Source of the DNA: an uncultured Sphingorhabdus sp.
Lineage (GTDB): Bacteria > Pseudomonadota > Alphaproteobacteria > Sphingomonadales > Sphingomonadaceae
Direction: 5' to 3'
Assembly: GCA_937873665.1 (NCBI GenBank)
Contig: CALMYW010000502.1
Span: 1-6,675 of the forward strand
DNA: 6,675 nt
Part shown: positions 5,574 through 6,675 of the stretch, piece after piece
How positions within the stretch are numbered: position 1 is the stretch's first letter
Layout of the letters: every line of letters begins with the position of its first letter
Position numbers and translations under genes: made by a program
The notes under the pieces: generated by a model
What the model was told of the DNA's origin: nothing
Seen by the model: only the letters and a program-made list of their open reading frames with translations
The model's database searches: none

Positions 5574-6675
5574 TCAAAGCGGCGGTGGCGCATGTCCTTC
5601 CGGCGGCTTGCGATAAGTCATCCCGAATACCGTATCCGCAAGCCACTTCCTGAAACTGTCGTTGTCGCTGTACTGCCGGAACAGCTCGGTATCGTCCTTC
5701 ATGAAGTCGATCAGCACGCGACCAAGCGCCTTGTCATGCTCGATTCTGGCATTGGCCGCTCCAGAGTTGGCCTGCGCGTTCTGATAGGCGGTGTCTGCAG
5801 CCACACGCTGCGGAATATCCTCGGTGATCAGCTTGCGGACGCGATCCTCGTCCTGCCAGGAGATGTTGCCGAACTGGTCGTTGAAGGTCTTGAGGATGTT
5901 GGACAGCGGCTCCAGCTCAGGGTCGCGCTTGCCGGCACCGCCGCCATCCGGCACGGGGTCCAATGAACCATCTGCATCCGCAAGCGCAATCTTCATGGCT
6001 GCCTGCTTCTCTACCCGATAGCTGTCCATGTCGATCGTTTCAAGGATCCCGCGGGACAGGTCTTCTTCCTTAGGTGCCGGGAGCTTGGGGACTAGCAGGT
6101 TCAGCACTATGGATAGCCGCTCCCAGTCCGCTTGCGTGTACGGCAGGATGGCGGAGAGGAAGGCGTAGGTCCTGACGAACGCCTTGGCCTTGCCCTTGAA
6201 GTCGACCTGCGCGTCTTCGTCCAGTTCGTTGTAGGTGGCGACGCAGGCGTCGAGGATCGGATCCAGCTTGTCGCGCTGCGCGCCAGCCAGGAACAGGTCC
6301 ACCAGGCGTTCAACCTGCTCAGGTGAATAGACCTGGTAGCCGTCGAGTGCGGACTTCAGGTCATGCAGCTTGTTGGGATCAGTCTCGTCAGACAGCAGCG
6401 TGGTTCGGTAGTAGGGCTCGAATGAGCCCTTGATGGTGTCGGCGTCGTTCATGAAGTCGAGGACGAATACCTCGCTCTTCTTCGGGTGCGCCCGGTTGAG
6501 CCGCGACAGCGTCTGCACGGCCTTGATTCCGGATAGGCCCTTGTCCACGTACATCGTGTGTAGGAGCGGTTCGTCGTACCCGGTCAGGAACTTGTCGGCG
6601 ACCACCAGCAGGCGGTACGGGTCTTCCGCAATCCGGTCCGCGATCAGGCTGGAGGCAAATCCATTGAGGGAAGCC
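5574..6675 (-). CDS. hsdR: Type I restriction enzyme R subunit (HsdR), C-terminal part (5' end beyond window)
   Basis: Open from the right edge: 366 complete codons, then TGA followed at once by a second TGA (5571-5573). Counting from the first full codon (6674), helicase motif V-like ADKFLTGYDEP is at 26-36, followed by LLHTMYVDK, and motif VI-like VQTLSRLNR at 53-61 with the arginines that contact ATP. These strings are typical of the second RecA-like domain of type I R subunits, the ATP-driven DNA-translocating and cleaving subunit that works with HsdM and HsdS. The remainder (about 75-366) fits the helical C-terminal region that docks on the methylase, including a short Gly/Pro/Asp-rich linker (about 215-227) and a Pro-rich end (PPEGHAPPPL). 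The nuclease and first helicase domains lie outside the window, so whether the enzyme is complete cannot be judged. GTG 6605 is internal, because conserved HsdR sequence continues upstream of it. Confidence 0.92.
   Translation of the reverse strand, partial: ASLNGFASSLIADRIAEDPYRLLVVADKFLTGYDEPLLHTMYVDKGLSGIKAVQTLSRLNRAHPKKSEVFVLDFMNDADTIKGSFEPYYRTTLLSDETDPNKLHDLKSALDGYQVYSPEQVERLVDLFLAGAQRDKLDPILDACVATYNELDEDAQVDFKGKAKAFVRTYAFLSAILPYTQADWERLSIVLNLLVPKLPAPKEEDLSRGILETIDMDSYRVEKQAAMKIALADADGSLDPVPDGGGAGKRDPELEPLSNILKTFNDQFGNISWQDEDRVRKLITEDIPQRVAADTAYQNAQANSGAANARIEHDKALGRVLIDFMKDDTELFRQYSDNDSFRKWLADTVFGMTYRKPPEGHAPPPL

Noticed and set aside
2672..6675. Assignment to a named defence system such as BREX, DISARM or Zorya
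   Set aside because: The marker genes of those systems are not in the window; only the type I restriction R subunit is recognisable.

Overview
The window is a gap-free run of five co-oriented genes, all on the minus strand, so transcription goes from the right edge to the left edge. The sequence is moderately GC-rich, has Shine-Dalgarno-type ribosome binding sites, and encodes a peptidoglycan-binding protein. A Gram-negative proteobacterium, perhaps a gammaproteobacterium of the Pseudomonas/Xanthomonas kind, is the best guess; this is an inference from style, not an identification.

In transcription order: (1) 5574-6675 is the C-terminal part of a type I restriction enzyme R subunit (HsdR), entering at the right edge and ending in two consecutive TGA stops. 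(2) 5155-5517 is a small GrpE-like protein, a probable nucleotide exchange factor. (3) 2672-5158 is a divergent 828-residue Hsp70 with an intact ATPase domain and an unusual C-terminal half. (4) 1227-2669 is a protein with an uncharacterised N-terminal half and a C-terminal AAA+ ATPase domain. (5) 1-1214 is a single-pass membrane protein with a cytoplasmic proline-rich tail, a conserved helical domain, a peptidoglycan-binding domain and cysteine-containing 47-residue repeats; it runs off the left edge.

Genes 2 to 5 are packed tightly: a 4-base overlap between 2 and 3, an overlap or 2-base gap between 3 and 4, and a 12-base gap between 4 and 5. None of the four uses ATG; all appear to start at TTG or GTG. 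This indicates one translationally coupled unit. Its plausible logic is an Hsp70 with its own exchange factor, an AAA+ remodelling ATPase, and a cell-envelope anchor. Its position directly behind hsdR suggests a defence island, so a chaperone-based accessory or defence module is a reasonable hypothesis that the sequence alone does not prove. No RNA genes, mobile elements, CRISPR arrays or convincing terminators were seen. No stretch over 300 bases lacks a gene; the largest non-coding gap is 56 bases (5518-5573).
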